Below are positions 1 through 7,678 of a stretch of 64,000 nt of DNA, piece after piece. The notes under the pieces are model-generated. The model searched no databases. It worked only from the letters and a program-made list of their open reading frames with translations, and was not told the origin of the DNA. Position 1 is the stretch's first letter; each line of letters begins with the position of its first letter. The stretch is taken from assembly GCF_024181725.1 (NCBI RefSeq), contig NZ_CP028908.1, positions 2,356,001 through 2,420,000 of the forward strand, written 5' to 3'. The translations under genes were made by a program, and so were the position numbers. The stretch is from Bradyrhizobium sp. WD16. GTDB taxonomy: Bacteria > Pseudomonadota > Alphaproteobacteria > Rhizobiales > Xanthobacteraceae.

Positions 1-56
1 AGCAGCAACTCGTCCACGGTGGCGAAATCGTGGCGTCCGGCCGAGACGAGGGATTC

Positions 57-1061
57 ATGAGGGGATCGAGGCGGATCGTCGTCGTGGGCGCCGGCAGTGT
101 CGGCTGTTTCGTCGGCGGCATGCTCGCGGCCGAGGGCCTGCCCGTCGCCTTGCTTGCCCGCCGCCGAATCATCGATGAAATCAGCGCCAGCGGCCTGAGG
201 GTCACCACTCTGGAGGGCGTCGACAAACGCGTTTCGCCGGGCGCGATCGAGATGTCCGAGGACCCTTCCGTGCTGCGCGAGGCGGGAATTGTCCTGGTCT
301 GCGTCAAGAGCGCGGATACCTCTGCGATGGGAGCGATCATTGCCACCCACGCCCCGCCGGACGCCGTCATCGTCAGCCTGCAGAACGGCGTCACCAATGT
401 CGGCGTGCTGGAAGCTCAAGCCGCCGGCCGGAAGGTGCTGGCGGGCATGGTGCCGTTCAACGTGGTTGCCTTGGGCAAGGGGCGCTTTCATCGCGCCACG
501 TCGGGAGACATCGTCATTGCCCGCGATGAAGCCGGCACCGCGACCCGGCTGTCGGTGCCCGACCTGAAGGTGCAGGCGGCGGCCGACATGACCGGTCTGC
601 AATGGGGCAAGCTGCTGCTCAATCTCAACAATGCGCTGAATGCACTGTCGGGTCTGCCGTTGCGCCAGCAACTGTCGCAGCGCCGGTGGCGATGTCTGCT
701 CGCCGACCAGATCGCGGAGGCGCTGAGGGTTCTGGCCGCGGCGGGGATCAAGCCGGCAACGATGACGCCGCTGTCGCCGTCCTTCATTCCTTTCGTTCTG
801 CGCCTGCCGGACTGGGCGTTTCGCCTTGTCGCGGGGGCGATGATCCGGATCGATCCGCAGGCGCGGTCCTCGATGTGGGAGGACATGCAGCGCGGTCGTC
901 CCACCGAGGTCGATTATCTGCAGGGTGCGGTGCTCGGGTTCGCCCGGCGATACAAATGCGCGGCGCCGCTGTCGGCCCGGATCGTGGCGTTGATCAAGGC
1001 TGCAGAAGGCCGGAGAGAGTTGCCGGCCATGGTGCCGGATGAGATTCGTCGCGGACAATGA
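57..1061 (+). CDS. 2-dehydropantoate 2-reductase family protein (ApbA/PanE-like)
   Basis: NADPH-dependent reductase of the ketopantoate reductase family, which reduces 2-dehydropantoate to pantoate in coenzyme A synthesis; catabolic paralogues are common, so the substrate is not certain. The N-terminus has the Rossmann motif GAGSVG at residues 10-15. A segment near residue 180 (WGKLLLNLNNALNAL) carries the Lys/Asn signature of the family. Length 334 aa is normal. ATG 57 is chosen because it places the Rossmann strand right after the start, but the frame is open leftward to the window edge, so an upstream start or a fused upstream domain cannot be excluded. Another frame open from base 1 ends in TGA at 58-60, overlapping this ATG, and may be the end of an upstream operon gene. 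Confidence 0.85.
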   Translation: MRGSRRIVVVGAGSVGCFVGGMLAAEGLPVALLARRRIIDEISASGLRVTTLEGVDKRVSPGAIEMSEDPSVLREAGIVLVCVKSADTSAMGAIIATHAPPDAVIVSLQNGVTNVGVLEAQAAGRKVLAGMVPFNVVALGKGRFHRATSGDIVIARDEAGTATRLSVPDLKVQAAADMTGLQWGKLLLNLNNALNALSGLPLRQQLSQRRWRCLLADQIAEALRVLAAAGIKPATMTPLSPSFIPFVLRLPDWAFRLVAGAMIRIDPQARSSMWEDMQRGRPTEVDYLQGAVLGFARRYKCAAPLSARIVALIKAAEGRRELPAMVPDEIRRGQ

Positions 1062-1077
1062 CGAATGCGGAAAACGA

Positions 1078-1410
1078 TCACCAATCAGAGTCGGCGACGC
1101 GACGCAGCGTCGCGTTGAAGCGGATGCTCTGCTTGCCGTAGAAGGTCAGATCGCCTTCGCCGGCCTTGCCGGAAAAGCCGATGCTGACGGGTTTGCCGCC
1201 GAACAGCGGTGCGACGTCGCGGGGCCGGGTGTGCTGGTCGATCTGCACCTCGCCCTTGATGGTGTCGCCCTGGACCGAGTAGCTGCCCGTGTAGAACAGG
1301 AAGGCATCGCCGCCGAGGATGCGGCCGTCCCGAAAGATGATGACGGCGCTGCCCTTGCCGAAATGGCCGTCCAGCGTCCTGACGTGAATCGAGTAGAGCC
1401 CGTTCTTCAT
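1078..1410 (-). CDS. Small GrlR-like conserved protein
   Basis: A 110-residue protein without signal peptide or membrane segment. Its pattern (N-terminal MKNGLYSIHVRTLDG, then a Gly/Asp-rich beta-strand run ending in LGGDAFLFYTGSY) resembles the GrlR-type beta-barrel regulator family, first named for a type III secretion regulator but widespread in rhizobia without any secretion system. No secretion gene lies nearby, so a secretion role is not implied. It converges on the gene at 57-1061 with a 16-bp gap. Family assignment is from memory of the consensus and moderately secure; function is unknown. Confidence 0.6.
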   Translation of the reverse strand: MKNGLYSIHVRTLDGHFGKGSAVIIFRDGRILGGDAFLFYTGSYSVQGDTIKGEVQIDQHTRPRDVAPLFGGKPVSIGFSGKAGEGDLTFYGKQSIRFNATLRRVADSDW

Positions 1411-1486
1411 CGCCGCGGTCCCCAGCGCGCCATCCGGCTCGATTTATGACACGCCGGGGGGCTACGGCAACTCCAGCCTTGGCCGC

Positions 1487-1918
1487 TCAGAGCCGGGCCA
1501 GGGTGGCGGTATCGGGAGCGCCGTCGAAATATTTTTTCAGCGCGTCCTTGAACAGCGATTCATCCGGCGCGGCCTGCGCGAACAGCGTCATGCAGGAATG
1601 GAATTTCATATCGTCCGGGCTGCCGAAGATCGCGTTGATGGAGCGCTCCTGCACTGCCAGAACGAGACGGGTGCATTCGCGAAGGCGTTCGCCCAGCACC
1701 GGGTGGGCGAGATAGGCGCTCGCTTCGGCGAGGGAGGCAATGGCGTAACGCTGCGCCACGGCGCTGAAGCCGAGGCCGGCGATCTGAGGAAAGATGAACC
1801 ACATCCAATGGCTGCGCTTCCGCCCGGCACGCAGCTCTGCCTGCACCGCCGGATAGACGCCGTCCTGGGCGCTCACGAAGCGCTGCAGATCGTGGACGTC
1901 GTCTACCGATAACATCAA
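1487..1918 (-). CDS. DUF1810 family protein
   Basis: A 143-residue soluble protein with the hallmarks of DUF1810: an N-terminal LQRFVSAQDGVYPAVQAEL stretch, the central SHWMWFIFPQIAGLG motif, a middle segment with PVLGERLRECT, and a C-terminal KFHSCMTLF motif. Length matches the family (about 140 aa). The biochemical role of the family is not established. It lies 76 bp from the minus-strand gene at 1078-1410 and may be co-transcribed with it. Start at 1918 gives MMLSVDD; the second Met is equally possible. Confidence 0.85.
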   Translation of the reverse strand: MMLSVDDVHDLQRFVSAQDGVYPAVQAELRAGRKRSHWMWFIFPQIAGLGFSAVAQRYAIASLAEASAYLAHPVLGERLRECTRLVLAVQERSINAIFGSPDDMKFHSCMTLFAQAAPDESLFKDALKKYFDGAPDTATLARL

Positions 1919-1972
1919 TCAAGTCCGCTCCACTGGCGTGCGACACGCGTCGGCGCTGCTGCGAGCCGGCGC

Positions 1973-2467
1973 TTACGACCGCGCCAAGGCAATGGTCACA
2001 CCGGAGAATTCGGTGCCCTCGGACGAGATCTTTACCGTCTGGCGATTGCCGCGGGTGGTCAGTGTCAGGTTGGCTGTAAATGTCGGCGACGACACCACCA
2101 CCTGAAACAGGCCGGCCTGGGCTCGGCCCTGCAAGGCGCCGTTGACGCCGCGCGTCGCCTCCGCCCAGGTGCCGCTGATCTGGCCGCCGCTGGCGTGGAC
2201 GTTGCTGCTGAGCTCGAAGCGGTAGCTGTCGCTGGCGCAGCGCAGCGTCTGCTGCAACGCATGGCCGTCTTCGCCCACCGCGTAAGTCGCGCGACACTTG
2301 ATGCGCTCGCGGGTGCCGCTCGCCAGCGAGATTGACCCGGTCCCGCTCCACACGCCTGCAAGGCCGGCGAACGGCGCCGATTGCGCGCTGGCGAGGGTCG
2401 GCGCGAGCGAGATGGCAACCGCGATACCGGCGACGGCGCCGCGGGCGACGGCAAGAAGTTTGATCAT
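1973..2467 (-). CDS. Secreted conserved protein, paralogue of 37962-38462
   Basis: A 164-residue exported protein. Residues 1-31 form a typical Sec signal peptide (Lys near the N-terminus, hydrophobic core, ALA-type cleavage at LASAQS). The mature part is beta-rich with a conserved run (PFAGLAGVWSGTGSI, then LRCASDSYRFEL, then SGTWAE) and two cysteines that could form a disulfide. The same blocks occur in the gene at 37962, so the two are paralogues. The frame is open to 2647, but ATG 2467 is preferred because it starts the signal peptide. The fold may be a small lipocalin-like barrel; this is a guess from the pattern. Function unknown. Confidence 0.75.
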   Translation of the reverse strand: MIKLLAVARGAVAGIAVAISLAPTLASAQSAPFAGLAGVWSGTGSISLASGTRERIKCRATYAVGEDGHALQQTLRCASDSYRFELSSNVHASGGQISGTWAEATRGVNGALQGRAQAGLFQVVVSSPTFTANLTLTTRGNRQTVKISSEGTEFSGVTIALARS

Positions 2468-2672
2468 GGACCGGGTATCCCCCCAGGAATAACTGAAAGT
2501 AGAATTCAGCAAAAACCATGGCAGCGGAAGATTGTTCCGCGAAAAGCGGCCGAATTTGGATGCCGGCGATTCACCGGTGGCCCATTTTGGTGCAGATCTC
2601 CCGTGCACCATCCGGAACCAAAGCGGCGATGGCGCCATTTCCATCACCTGGATGTTTTGCGGAGATGACAGG

Positions 2673-2900
2673 ATGACAAAAGTCGCCGTCGCTGCGGTCG
2701 TGCTCGCTTGCGTCGTCGGTGCCGGTGGGCCGGCCGATGCAAAGGGTTGCCTGAAGGGAGCCGTGGTCGGCGGGATCGCCGGTCATTATGTGGGCCACCA
2801 TGGATTTATGGGCGCTGCCGCCGGCTGCGTGGTGGGTCGGCACGAGGCCAGCAAGCGCCAAACCGGTCAGCCGCAGGATGCCAACTCTCAGCGCCGCTGA
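2673..2900 (+). CDS. Small exported glycine-zipper-type protein
   Basis: A 75-residue protein with an N-terminal signal peptide (MTKVAVAAVVLACVVG, cleavage near GPADAKG) followed by a glycine-rich segment (AVVGGIAGHYVGHHGFMGAA) with the GxxxG spacing of glycine-zipper outer-membrane or periplasmic proteins, and a short charged tail. ATG 2673 is chosen because it begins the signal peptide; the longer upstream reading has no protein-like features. It is divergent from the exported gene at 1973-2467. Function unknown. Confidence 0.65.
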   Translation: MTKVAVAAVVLACVVGAGGPADAKGCLKGAVVGGIAGHYVGHHGFMGAAAGCVVGRHEASKRQTGQPQDANSQRR

Positions 2901-2981
2901 ACGTGACTTTCGCGGCATTTGCGCCTAAGAAACGAGTCGCGCCGCTGTCCGGACCAGCCGGAGGCGTGCGTCCTGTCTTTC

Positions 2982-3299
2982 ATGTCCGAGCATGAACGCT
3001 CCGGCCGTCGGTTGACGAAGCCTCCGGATGCGCGCCCGGCAACATACGGTGAGGATGCCTTGAAGAAGCCCGTGCTGTCGCTCGATGAGATCGAGGCGAA
3101 GAAACCGCGACGCGCTGATCTGCCCCCCAACGAAGGATATGTCCTGGTGGTGGACGGTCATTTCAAGAGTGAATTCAAGACGGTCGAGGCGGCCGAGGAA
3201 GCCGGCGGCAAGCTGAAGACCAAGTTCCCCAAACTGCAGATTCAGATCTACGACGCCGCCACCAAGACTCGCTCGCCGTTGCACTGGCCGCCGGGCTGA
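2982..3299 (+). CDS. Conserved hypothetical protein
   Basis: A 105-residue soluble, highly charged protein. The N-terminal third is Arg/Pro-rich and probably disordered; residues from about 45 on (GYVLVVDGHFKSEFKTVEAA, then KLKTKFPKLQIQIYDA) look like a small alpha/beta domain with a beta-alpha-beta pattern. I recognise it only as a type of small hypothetical common in rhizobia. ATG 2982 was preferred over an upstream in-frame ATG at 2919 because the earlier residues are low-quality. It lies 82 bp after the glycine-zipper gene on the same strand. Confidence 0.55.
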   Translation: MSEHERSGRRLTKPPDARPATYGEDALKKPVLSLDEIEAKKPRRADLPPNEGYVLVVDGHFKSEFKTVEAAEEAGGKLKTKFPKLQIQIYDAATKTRSPLHWPPG

Positions 3300-3459
3300 A
3301 CCTGCCGCCCTGGGCACGCCCGCCCGCACTCAGCTGTTATGACACGCGCAAGCAGCCGGCATGAGCAGGGTCACTTCCCTTCGCGCATCAGGGCGTAAGC
3401 GCTCTGTGCCATGGCCGCCGGCCGGGCGTCGGTTGCACTAGCAATGATCATCATTCTAA

Positions 3460-4304
3460 GGCCTGTCCTCAATTGAGCCAGATGATAACCGCCGCGAGGT
3501 GGATTGCGGCGAGGAAATTTCTGGCGGTTTTGTCGTAGCGGGTAGCGATGGCGCGGTATTGCTTGAGCTTGCAGAAGAAATTCTCGATGAGATGGCGTGC
3601 CTTATAGGCGTGCTTGTCGAAATCGCGCTGGAGCTGCCGGTGGCGCCTGGGCGGGATCACGACCGACTTTCCCCGTGCCAGCAAAGGGGCAATCACCCGT
3701 TCGTCGGCGTCGAAGGCCTTGTCTGCCAATAAGGCGTCGGCCGCCATGTCGGGCAGCAGTGCATCGGCGCCCTCCAGATCATGGGCTTGGCCGGGCGTCA
3801 GGATGAAGTCCAGCGGATTGCCCAGGGCATCGACAAGCGCATGGATCTTGGTGCTCAGCCCGCCTTTGCTGCGCCCGATAGCTTGGTTTTCGCCGTCTTT
3901 TTTTGTGCGCCGGCACTGTGCTGATGCGCCCGCACGATCGTGCTGTCGATCATCGCGTACTCATTGTCGGCATCGCTCGCCAGCATCTTAAACAGCTTCT
4001 TCCACACCCCGCTCTTCGTCCAGCGCGAAAAACGCGTATGTATCTTGATCGGATCGCCGAAGCGTTCGGGCAAATCTCGCCAAGGGATCCCGGCTCGATA
4101 GCGGTAGATCACCGCTTCTACAAACAGCCGATTGTCTTTGGCCGTGACCCCTACATGCCCTTCACGTCCGGGCAAAATATCCTTGATCCTATCCCATTGA
4201 TCGTCCCGAAGGGCGTAGCGGCGCATTTGGTCAGCTCCGAATCAGCTGACCGCCTATGAATCATGCGATAATCTGCTTGGGAATCCTCTAATTGAGGACA
4301 GGCT
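3460..4304. mobile_element. IS5-family insertion sequence (two-frame transposase)
   Basis: Element of about 845 bp. The ends are imperfect inverted repeats: the left end reads GGCCTGTCCTCAATTGAG and the right end, on the other strand, reads AGCCTGTCCTCAATTAG. It is flanked by CTAA on the left and CTAG on the right, compatible with the YTAR-type 4-bp duplication of IS5-type elements with one later mutation. The right flank continues directly into palindromic element A (4305-4379) and the left flank is the usual 14-nt spacer, so it interrupted a CTAG junction of the array. The exact left end could shift by one base. Confidence 0.85.
3469..4226 (-). CDS. IS5-family transposase read through a -1 frameshift
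   Basis: Two overlapping frames encode one DDE transposase. The first (4226 to 3855, starting MRRYALRDDQWDRI) has the DUF4096-type N-terminal domain and the first catalytic region around YAMIDSTIVRAHQH. The second is open from about 3900 down to 3469 and continues with GGLSTKIHALVDALG, ADKAFDADE and HLIENFFCKLK, covering the rest of the DDE domain. The switch lies at a run of seven A on the minus strand (3898-3904) forming the slippery heptamer A-AAA-AAG, the classic -1 frameshift site. The fused product would be about 250 aa. The two-frame design is normal for this group, so this need not be a pseudogene. Confidence 0.85.
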
Positions 4305-4617
4305 CTAGCGTCCTGTCTCCGAATTACCGCTTCGTTTGCCTCACCCTCGCACGGTCATTCGGAGACATCAGGACACTAGCAAAATCAAAAAGCTAGTGTG
4401 GCTTATGTCTCGCAATTGCCTACGAGAGGCTTGCCGCAAAGGCGGTAGGCAATTGCGAGACGCCACACTGCCACACTAGTGCGGTTTTGGATCTGACGCT
4501 CGTATGAAGAGCTCGCTGCAATACTGATACGAGCGTCAGATCCACCGCACTAGTGCCCGCTTTCCGAAGTTCGTGTCCGGAAGATGCCGCAACTGACCCA
4601 CGAACTTCGGAATCGTC
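4305..4617. repeat. Palindrome array 1: A - spacer - B - C - E
   Basis: Four CTAG-bounded palindromes in tandem. A is 4305-4379 (arms TCTCCGAATTACCG), then a 13-nt spacer at 4380-4392, B 4393-4479 (arms TCTCGCAATTGCCTAC, with an 8-bp duplication at its right end), C 4476-4553 (arms GGATCTGACGCTCGTAT) sharing CTAG with B, and E 4550-4617 (arms CCGAAGTTCGTG at 4564-4575 and 4599-4610) sharing CTAG with C. E is the only copy of its type here and has lost its outer right boundary. The array begins at the edge of the IS5 element and ends next to the stop codon of the EthD-like gene. Confidence 0.9.
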
Positions 4618-4621
4618 ATCT

Positions 4622-4933
4622 TCAAACGATGATCTCGTTGATCTGCACAACCCCACGCTTGTCGGTGAAGTTGGCGACGTCGCCGGAGACCTCGCGGCCG
4701 TGAGCCGCACCGGCCGCCTTGTAGGCCTCCAGCGAGGTGAACGTCATCAACGTCATCAGCCTGAAATCGGGTGCGCTGCCATCGGCCTTGGCGGTGCCGC
4801 GCACTACCCTGACGTCGGTCATGCCATGTGGCGTCCAGCGCTGCCTCACCAGCGCGATGTGCGTCTTGAGGTAATAGTCCATGTCGAAGCGGATGCCGGT
4901 ATCGGCCGGATAGATGACGCTGACCATGATCAT
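4622..4933 (-). CDS. EthD family protein
   Basis: A 103-residue protein of the EthD family (dimeric alpha-beta barrel). Visible features are the first strand MIMVSVIYPADTGIRFDMDY, the HIALVRQRW helix end, and a conserved FTSLEAYKAAG segment. EthD proteins are small accessory proteins first described next to ether-degrading P450s; their reaction is generally unknown. It lies 37 bp downstream of paaZ on the same strand and so may be the last gene of the paa operon. Start 4933 (MIMVSV) is preferred over a longer reading that would overlap the paaZ end; the second Met at 4927 is also possible. Confidence 0.75.
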   Translation of the reverse strand: MIMVSVIYPADTGIRFDMDYYLKTHIALVRQRWTPHGMTDVRVVRGTAKADGSAPDFRLMTLMTFTSLEAYKAAGAAHGREVSGDVANFTDKRGVVQINEIIV

Positions 4934-4970
4934 GATGTCGGTTCCTGTCGCGATTGGCTCTGCGCCGGCG

Positions 4971-6998
4971 TTATGCGCGCAGCGCATTCATGGTCAGCAG
5001 CTCGTAGGTCGCGGCGGTCTCGCCGGTGCCGGTGATGATCTCGACGTCCCAGCGGACCTCGCCATATTGCGCGTTGCGAGGCGCCTTCTCCTTGGCGGTC
5101 AGCCGCACCTTGATGCTCTCGCCGGGCCGCACCGGTCTTGTGAAGCGCAGCGAATCGAGACCGTAATTGGCCAGCACCGGCCCGGGATCGGGATCGACGA
5201 ACAATCCGGCCGCGAAGGACAGCAGCAGATAGCCATGGGCGACCCGGCCGGTGAAGAAGGGATGACCGCGCGTCGCCTCCTCGTCCATATGGGCGTAGAA
5301 GGTATCGCCGGTGAAATGGGCGAAGTGCTCGATGTCTTCGAGGCTGATGCTGCGCTCGGCCGACAGGAAGGTCTGGCCGATGGCGAGATCGTCGAAGCCA
5401 TAGCGGAACGGATGCCGTTCCATCGTCACTTCCGGCGCGCCCTTGCTCCAGCTTCCGGTGACCGCGGCGAGCAGGGCGGGGGAGCCCTGCAGCGCGGTGC
5501 GCTGCATGTAATGGGCGAGGCTGCGGATGCCGCCGAGCTCCTCGCCGCCGCCGGCGCGGCCGGGTCCACCATGGACGAGATGAGGCATCGGTGAGCCGTG
5601 CCCGGTGCTCTCGCTGGCGCAGTCGCGATCGACCACCAGCAGCCGGCCGTGGAAAGCGCCGATACCGAACACCACGTCGCGCGCCGTCGTGGCGTCGTGA
5701 GTGAACAGCGAAGCGACGAGGCTGCCGCCGCCGCGATTGGCGAGTGCAACGGCTTGTCCGATGCCGTCGTAGCCCATCACGGTGGCTACCGGGCCGAACG
5801 CTTCGATCGCGTGGACCTTGCTGGCGGTCTGCGCGTCGGCGCAGTGAAGCAGCAGCGGCGGCACGAAGGCGCCGCGGCCGGCGTCGGCGCCCTCGACGGT
5901 GAAATTGTCCGGATCGCCGAACGTCAGTTCGGCCTCGCTGCGCAGTTGCGCGACATGGGCGAGGACGTCACGCCGCTGGTCGAGGCCGACCAGCGGCCCC
6001 ATGCGCACCCCCTCGATCGCCGGATTGCCGATCCGCACCGCGCCGAGGCGGCTTCGCAGCGCCTCGATGACCGCGCCGACGTATTCGTTCGGTGCCAGGG
6101 CGCGGCGGATCGCGGTGCATTTCTGCCCCGCCTTCACTGTCATCTCGCGCACGATTTCCTTGATGAAGAGGTCGAATTCCGCCGTGCCCGGCGTCGCATC
6201 GGGGGCGAGGATCGCGGCATTGAGGGAATCGCGCTCGGCGATGAAGCGCACTGCATTGCGGGCGATCATCGGGTGGCGCTGCAGGGTTTCTGACGTCGCC
6301 GCCGAGCCGGTGAAGGCCACGACATCCTGACAGGTGAGGTGATCGAACAGATCGCCGGTGGAGCCGACGACGAATTGCAGGACGCCCTCGGGCAGGATCT
6401 TCGAATCCACGATCAGGCGCATCAGGGCATGGGCGACATAGGCGGTGACCGTGGCGGGCTTGGTCACCACCGGAGCGCCGGCGAGCAGGGCGGGCGCGAA
6501 CTTCTCAAGCAGCCCCCAGCAAGGGAAGTTGAAGGCGTTGATGTGCACGGCGACGCCATGCAGCGGCGTGACGATATGGCGGCCGGCGAAGCTACCGCCC
6601 TTGCCGAGTGGCTCGACGCCGCCGTCGAGCAGGAAGCTGGAGTTGGGCAGTTCGCGCCGGCCCTTGCCGGCATACACGAACAGCGTGCCGATGCCGCCCT
6701 CGATATCGATGGCCGCATCGCCGCGCGTTGCGCCGGCATGAAGCGACAGGCGGTAAAGCTCGTCCTTGCGCTCGGTCAGATGCTGCGCCAGCTTCTTGAG
6801 GAGGTCGGCGCGCTGGTGAAAGGTCAGGCGTCGCAGCGCCGTGCCGCCGGTGCCGCGGCCAAAGGCGAGGACCGCCGCCATGTCGAGTCCGCCGCTGGTG
6901 GCCTCGGCGACCACGTCGCCGGTGACGGCGCTGCGGATTTCGATGCGGTCGGCACCGGGCGCGCACCAGCGGCCCTGGACATGGCTTTCGAGCTTCAT
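4971..6998 (-). CDS. paaZ: Bifunctional oxepin-CoA hydrolase / 3-oxo-5,6-didehydrosuberyl-CoA semialdehyde dehydrogenase PaaZ
   Basis: Ring-cleavage enzyme of aerobic phenylacetate degradation: the hydratase domain opens oxepin-CoA and the dehydrogenase domain oxidises the reactive aldehyde. The 675-aa protein has an N-terminal aldehyde dehydrogenase domain (about 1-520) with the catalytic cysteine in AGQKC (C294) and the general-base glutamate in FIAE (E255), then a C-terminal MaoC-like hotdog domain (about 530-675) with the hydratase motif FTGDTFYAH. Order and length match PaaZ. Its ATG overlaps the TGA of the TetR-type regulator (ATGA), showing translational coupling. The ring epoxidase genes paaABCDE are not in this window. 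Confidence 0.95.
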   Translation of the reverse strand: MKLESHVQGRWCAPGADRIEIRSAVTGDVVAEATSGGLDMAAVLAFGRGTGGTALRRLTFHQRADLLKKLAQHLTERKDELYRLSLHAGATRGDAAIDIEGGIGTLFVYAGKGRRELPNSSFLLDGGVEPLGKGGSFAGRHIVTPLHGVAVHINAFNFPCWGLLEKFAPALLAGAPVVTKPATVTAYVAHALMRLIVDSKILPEGVLQFVVGSTGDLFDHLTCQDVVAFTGSAATSETLQRHPMIARNAVRFIAERDSLNAAILAPDATPGTAEFDLFIKEIVREMTVKAGQKCTAIRRALAPNEYVGAVIEALRSRLGAVRIGNPAIEGVRMGPLVGLDQRRDVLAHVAQLRSEAELTFGDPDNFTVEGADAGRGAFVPPLLLHCADAQTASKVHAIEAFGPVATVMGYDGIGQAVALANRGGGSLVASLFTHDATTARDVVFGIGAFHGRLLVVDRDCASESTGHGSPMPHLVHGGPGRAGGGEELGGIRSLAHYMQRTALQGSPALLAAVTGSWSKGAPEVTMERHPFRYGFDDLAIGQTFLSAERSISLEDIEHFAHFTGDTFYAHMDEEATRGHPFFTGRVAHGYLLLSFAAGLFVDPDPGPVLANYGLDSLRFTRPVRPGESIKVRLTAKEKAPRNAQYGEVRWDVEIITGTGETAATYELLTMNALRA

Positions 6999-7654
6999 GG
7001 CATCACCTCGGTCTCGGGACGCTTCGGGGCGGCATGCCCCGGAGCTTCAGCGGGCGCGGCGGCGGTGAGACGGCGTGTGCCGTCGCTGATCAGGGTGGTG
7101 ACGAGCTCGGCGTAGTCGGCGCGGGAGAAGGCGCCGCCGGCGCGGAACCAGAGGTAATGCCAGTTGAGCATGCCGAACAGCGACATGGTCACCGGCTTGA
7201 GCATCGCCGTGCCCTTGAGTTGCGGCGCGACGCCGGCCATCGCCTCGGCGAACAGCGTCACCAGCTCACGCTCCATCGCCTTGAGTTCAGCCTGACGATC
7301 CTTCGGCAGCAGCCGCAGGCTGTTGATCTGAACATTGTGCTGGGCGTCGGCGTCACGATAAGCCTCGAGCAGCGCGGCGACCATGCCACGCAGGCGCTTT
7401 CGCGGCGGTGCCGCGGCATCGTCCGCCGCTTCGACCACCTCGATCAATTCGGCGAGATGGCAGCGGATGACGTCGAACAGCAGTTCGTCCTTGTCCTTGT
7501 AGTAGTGATAGAGGTTGGCCTTGGACACGCCGCAGGCCTCCGCGATGCGGCTCATGGAGGCGCGGTCGTAGCCGTGTTCGGAAAACAGCTCGGCCGAGCG
7601 GTCGAGGATCGATCGCCGTTTGTCGTCGTAATCGCTGGCGCGGGAGCGGGCCAT
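6995..7654 (-). CDS. paaR: TetR-family regulator, probable PaaR
   Basis: A 219-aa TetR-type repressor. The N-terminal helix-turn-helix runs through residues 15-60 (ILDRSAELFSEHGYD, then MSRIAEACGVSKANLYHYYK). The C-terminal ligand domain is less conserved. Its position between paaK and paaZ and the TetR-type palindrome upstream of paaG fit PaaR, which in proteobacteria represses paa genes and responds to phenylacetyl-CoA. The ligand is inferred from family knowledge. It starts 24 bp after the paaK stop and overlaps the paaZ start by 4 bp. Confidence 0.8.
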   Translation of the reverse strand: MARSRASDYDDKRRSILDRSAELFSEHGYDRASMSRIAEACGVSKANLYHYYKDKDELLFDVIRCHLAELIEVVEAADDAAAPPRKRLRGMVAALLEAYRDADAQHNVQINSLRLLPKDRQAELKAMERELVTLFAEAMAGVAPQLKGTAMLKPVTMSLFGMLNWHYLWFRAGGAFSRADYAELVTTLISDGTRRLTAAAPAEAPGHAAPKRPETEVMP

Positions 7655-7678
7655 CGGGGTGGTTTGATCCTTTGATCT

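Noticed and set aside
1078-1410. Inferring a type III secretion locus from the GrlR-like protein.
   Set aside because: No secretion gene is nearby and this family is common in genomes without such systems.
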